Assembly (NCBI RefSeq): GCF_037101375.1
Contig: NZ_AP029019.1
Coordinates: 1,302,001 to 1,366,000 of the forward strand
Source: Acidovorax sp. DW039
GTDB taxonomy: Bacteria; Pseudomonadota; Gammaproteobacteria; Burkholderiales; Burkholderiaceae_C
DNA: 64,000 nt
Direction of reading: 5' to 3'
Shown here: positions 61,647 through 64,000 of the stretch, one piece after another
Position numbering within the stretch: position 1 is the first letter of the stretch
Layout of the letters: each line of letters opens with the position of its first letter
The notes under the pieces: generated by a model
What the model saw: only the letters and a program-made list of their open reading frames with translations
What the model was told of the DNA's origin: nothing
Databases searched by the model: none
Made by a program: the position numbers and the translations under genes

Positions 61647-64000
61647 ACCTTACCTGCTGCGTATGGATAAGAGCGGTTAGGCCCCCAGATGATGCGGGCG
61701 CGCATTGCGCTGACGCTGATCACCTGGCCTGGCGTTACCGCGATGTTGTTCTTCCAGGCCAAAGCTGCGCCGCGCTGTCCGGGCGAGCCGCCCCCCATTT
61801 CTCCCTCATAAACATCGGGTGATCCTCGGCCGCCGCCAGAACTGGCGGTGGAGTCGCCAAAACCGCCCCCGCCGCTATCGCCAATGCCTGATATGCCCAC
61901 GCCGCCACCGGGACCGGCATAGGTGTAGTCATAGTTGCTGTTGCCGCCTCCGAACGCGCCCTTGTTGACCCGGCTTGCGGACCCGCCGCCCCCGCCGCCC
62001 CCGCCTTGTCCTGCACTGCCGCCAGAGCCGTTCCAGTTGACCGTCTCAGAGGCTTCCAGGTCCAGGCGTTGTTTTTCCAGTTGCGCAATGTTCAGATCGA
62101 CAAGTGCGCTGCCCGCCTGGCCATAAACCCGGTTTTGGGCTTCCAAGGCGGCCGCCTGTTCGTTAATCGCCGTGGCCCCCTGGCGCAAGCCGGACACCAG
62201 CGCAAGCTGCGGCTTGATGAGCAGGGTGTCCAGGTCACGCGCTGAGGCGTTTTGCAGGTTGATGCGCTTTTGTTCCAGCTCGGCCAGCTGCCCCTCTACG
62301 GCCGCGCGCTCGCGCGCCATGTCTTTGCGACCTTGCAGCAGTGCCAATTCGGCGGACAATGCGGCCTTGTGCCCGTCCAGCTCCTGTAGCCGCAGCGCAG
62401 TGCTTCGCTGTAGCGCGGCGTATTCGCTTAGTTGGCCTTGCTGACGCAAGGCATCAATAGCGTCCAAGCCGTCGGCAGTCTCTGCTGCCAGCAGCTTGTA
62501 GCCTTGGCGTGTTGCCTCGATTTGCGCGCTTAGGGCATCTTTGGCCGTGGCTCCGGAGCCCTTTTCTTCGTACTTTTTGTTGATGCCCGCGATCCGCTCA
62601 CGCAGTTCGCTTTCCTTGAGCAAACCCGCTGCAATGAGCGCCTGACCTTCGATCTGGGCCTTGCGCACTTCCTCGTTCCGCTTGTCCGCCTTGGACTGGA
62701 ACTGTTCTCCCTGCTTCTTCCAGTCGAAATACAGGCGTTCGTTGGCGGAACGTTCCGCTTCAGCGGCCACCAGTCGCTTGGCTTGCCGCTCATCGCTTTC
62801 TAGCAGGCCAAGGCGCTGCTTGAGGATTTCAATTCCTTTTTCAAGTCCCGAGGTGTCCGCATAGGGGTTGAGCGCACGTTTGGAGGCCAGCTCTTCCTGC
62901 TGCTTGGAGAGCCGGTCGCGAAGTGCGGCCATCGCGTCGGTTGGCGTGGACGACCGGCCCACGTTCAGCATGGCGTCCCAGCCCCGTTTAGCCGCCGCCG
63001 TTACCCTGTCCCATGCAGACTCCAGATAGCCCAGATTGGCCTGCATTTCATTCTTGCGGGCCTCAAACGCCTTCGCGTAGGCGTTTTGCGCCACTGCGGC
63101 GGCCTCCTCCTTGCGGCCCTGTTCATCCAGCGCCTTGATCTGCTCGTACACGGCCACCGTCAGGTAGCGGTACTGCTCGTTGAGCTTGACGCTGGCGGCC
63201 AGCGGGGCTTTGCCCAGTTCTTCCAGGTCAGCAATGGTCGCCTTGACGGGAACGCCCACGTAGCGCTCCAGGCCCATGGCCACCTCGGTGAAGTACTGCA
63301 GGTTGTCGCCCGCGATACGGCCGCCCGAGGCCATTTGGGCCAGCACAGCGGCGGCTTCGCTTTGCGTGCCGATGTTGGCGCTGACGGCCCGCGCCATGTC
63401 GGAGAGCTGGGCTACGCTGGTGCCAGCTGCGTTGCCGGACATGACGATGGCGCGGCGGAACTCGTCGGCCTCGGCCGAGCCCTGCTTGTAGGCCAGCGCA
63501 AGCACTGCTGCCGCCCCTCCGGCAAGTGTGAAGGGGTTGACCAGGCCGAGCGCCGTGGAGCCGAGTGCGCGCACGGCGGGAACGATGCCGCCGAACATGT
63601 CGCGCAGCTGGCCGCCTTGCTGCAGCAACACCGTCATGGGGGCCTGGCCGCCCTGCAGGCTGACGACGATATCGGTGATTTGTGCGGGCACACCGCGCAT
63701 GGCGGCGGCGGTCTGTTTGGCGGAGACGCCCAGCGCCTGAGCCTGGCGGTCAGCAGCGCCCAGCGCCTGCGATGCGCTTTGGCTTTCCTTGGTAACGGCG
63801 CTGAGAGATGCGCCGAGCTGGTTGCTGGCGGCGGTCTTGTTGACCTTGGCCATGGAAGCGTCCAGGGCCTGGTTGGCGCTGGTAGCGGCTGCAATTCCCT
63901 GCTGGGCCTGGCCTGCGGCGGCGCTGGTGGCCGCGCCGAAGCGCTGGGCCTGGGCGGTGGCTTTGTCCAGCCCCCCGGCCGCTGCAGAGCTGCCCGCATT
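61643..64000 (-). CDS. Phage tape measure protein fused to glycine-rich tail-fibre C-terminus (partial, 5' end outside window)
   Basis: 785 residues visible; the frame stays open to the window edge. The N-terminal part is a lambda-type tape measure (TMP_2): [32 protein letters not shown], then long coiled-coil helices to [17 protein letters not shown]. At about 62040 the sequence changes abruptly to a glycine-rich segment ([15 protein letters not shown]). It ends in [16 protein letters not shown] and [17 protein letters not shown], characteristic of glycine-rich phage tail fibre C-termini. No membrane segment or minor tail gene follows; the next gene is the tail-assembly protein. I infer a deletion fusion of two tail genes. 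Confidence 0.8.
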   Translation of the reverse strand, partial: NAGSSAAAGGLDKATAQAQRFGAATSAAAGQAQQGIAAATSANQALDASMAKVNKTAASNQLGASLSAVTKESQSASQALGAADRQAQALGVSAKQTAAAMRGVPAQITDIVVSLQGGQAPMTVLLQQGGQLRDMFGGIVPAVRALGSTALGLVNPFTLAGGAAAVLALAYKQGSAEADEFRRAIVMSGNAAGTSVAQLSDMARAVSANIGTQSEAAAVLAQMASGGRIAGDNLQYFTEVAMGLERYVGVPVKATIADLEELGKAPLAASVKLNEQYRYLTVAVYEQIKALDEQGRKEEAAAVAQNAYAKAFEARKNEMQANLGYLESAWDRVTAAAKRGWDAMLNVGRSSTPTDAMAALRDRLSKQQEELASKRALNPYADTSGLEKGIEILKQRLGLLESDERQAKRLVAAEAERSANERLYFDWKKQGEQFQSKADKRNEEVRKAQIEGQALIAAGLLKESELRERIAGINKKYEEKGSGATAKDALSAQIEATRQGYKLLAAETADGLDAIDALRQQGQLSEYAALQRSTALRLQELDGHKAALSAELALLQGRKDMARERAAVEGQLAELEQKRINLQNASARDLDTLLIKPQLALVSGLRQGATAINEQAAALEAQNRVYGQAGSALVDLNIAQLEKQRLDLEASETVNWNGSGGSAGQGGGGGGGGSASRVNKGAFGGGNSNYDYTYAGPGGGVGISGIGDSGGGGFGDSTASSGGGRGSPDVYEGEMGGGSPGQRGAALAWKNNIAVTPGQVISVSAMRARIIWGPNRSYPYAAGKV

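Noticed and set aside
1..64000. CRISPR arrays, tRNA and rRNA genes
   Set aside because: No regularly spaced direct repeats and no tRNA T-loop or rRNA-like sequence were noticed on reading; a dedicated tRNA scan was not possible.

Overview
The window is GC-rich, compact bacterial chromosome. Gene content and family resemblance point to a betaproteobacterium of the order Burkholderiales, most likely Comamonadaceae (Acidovorax/Delftia-like). The clues are a cytochrome aa3 oxidase cluster with small DUF2970/DUF2909 proteins, two Bug-family tricarboxylate-type binding proteins, a gram-negative porin, and several copies of a double-hairpin intergenic repeat. No rRNA, tRNA or CRISPR array was seen. 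About 60 kb is host chromosome; the last 4 kb is the edge of a prophage.

Layout: 1-1189, 5' part of an MsbA-like ABC exporter. 1447-6199, a complete branched-chain-amino-acid-type ABC importer (two ATPases, binding protein, two permeases). 6234-8530, ComF, a BioC-like methyltransferase and a DUF2244 protein. 8579-17919, a large cytochrome c oxidase locus: subunits II, I and III, Cu chaperones (CtaG, SCO1 and a SCO-like protein), SURF1, heme A synthase and heme O synthase. 17999-25023, a Bug protein, the heat-shock sigma factor RpoH under a perfect CIRCE operator, a chemoreceptor and a PAS-GGDEF-EAL protein. 25170-30957, FtsY, an M16 peptidase pair, RsmD and CoaD.

31110-39623 is a seven-gene leftward operon (FAH-family hydrolase, HyuA, HyuB, a small cysteine protein, a CobW GTPase, a Bug receptor, a porin) with a divergent LysR regulator. 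It looks like a self-contained uptake and catabolic module for an unidentified substrate. 40853-43227 is the divergent lysR/lysA pair. 43326-49584 holds housekeeping genes (GpsA, SecB, glutaredoxin, rhodanese, phosphoglycerate mutase, CtpA-type protease, ThiF/MoeB) and a single-domain response regulator. 49763-53325 holds a CHASE3 histidine kinase/LuxR-type regulator pair followed by three small envelope-stress-type genes. 53486-59865 holds a zinc metallopeptidase and a leftward iron-type operon (imelysin, di-heme oxidoreductase, second imelysin, DUF1513) behind a Fur-box-like site.

60050-64000 is a prophage end read leftward: tape measure, tail-assembly protein, Com-like zinc-finger protein and a Dam-type methylase that looks C-terminally truncated at the host junction. 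The tape-measure gene appears fused in frame to the glycine-rich C-terminus of a tail fibre.

The most unusual structure is the repeat family. It has two tandem hairpins, with paired base changes between copies. Six clear copies all lie in the same orientation. Two of them sit inside genes and encode, in the same reading frame, the hydrophobic signal peptides of two unrelated exported proteins (SCO1 and an M16 peptidase).
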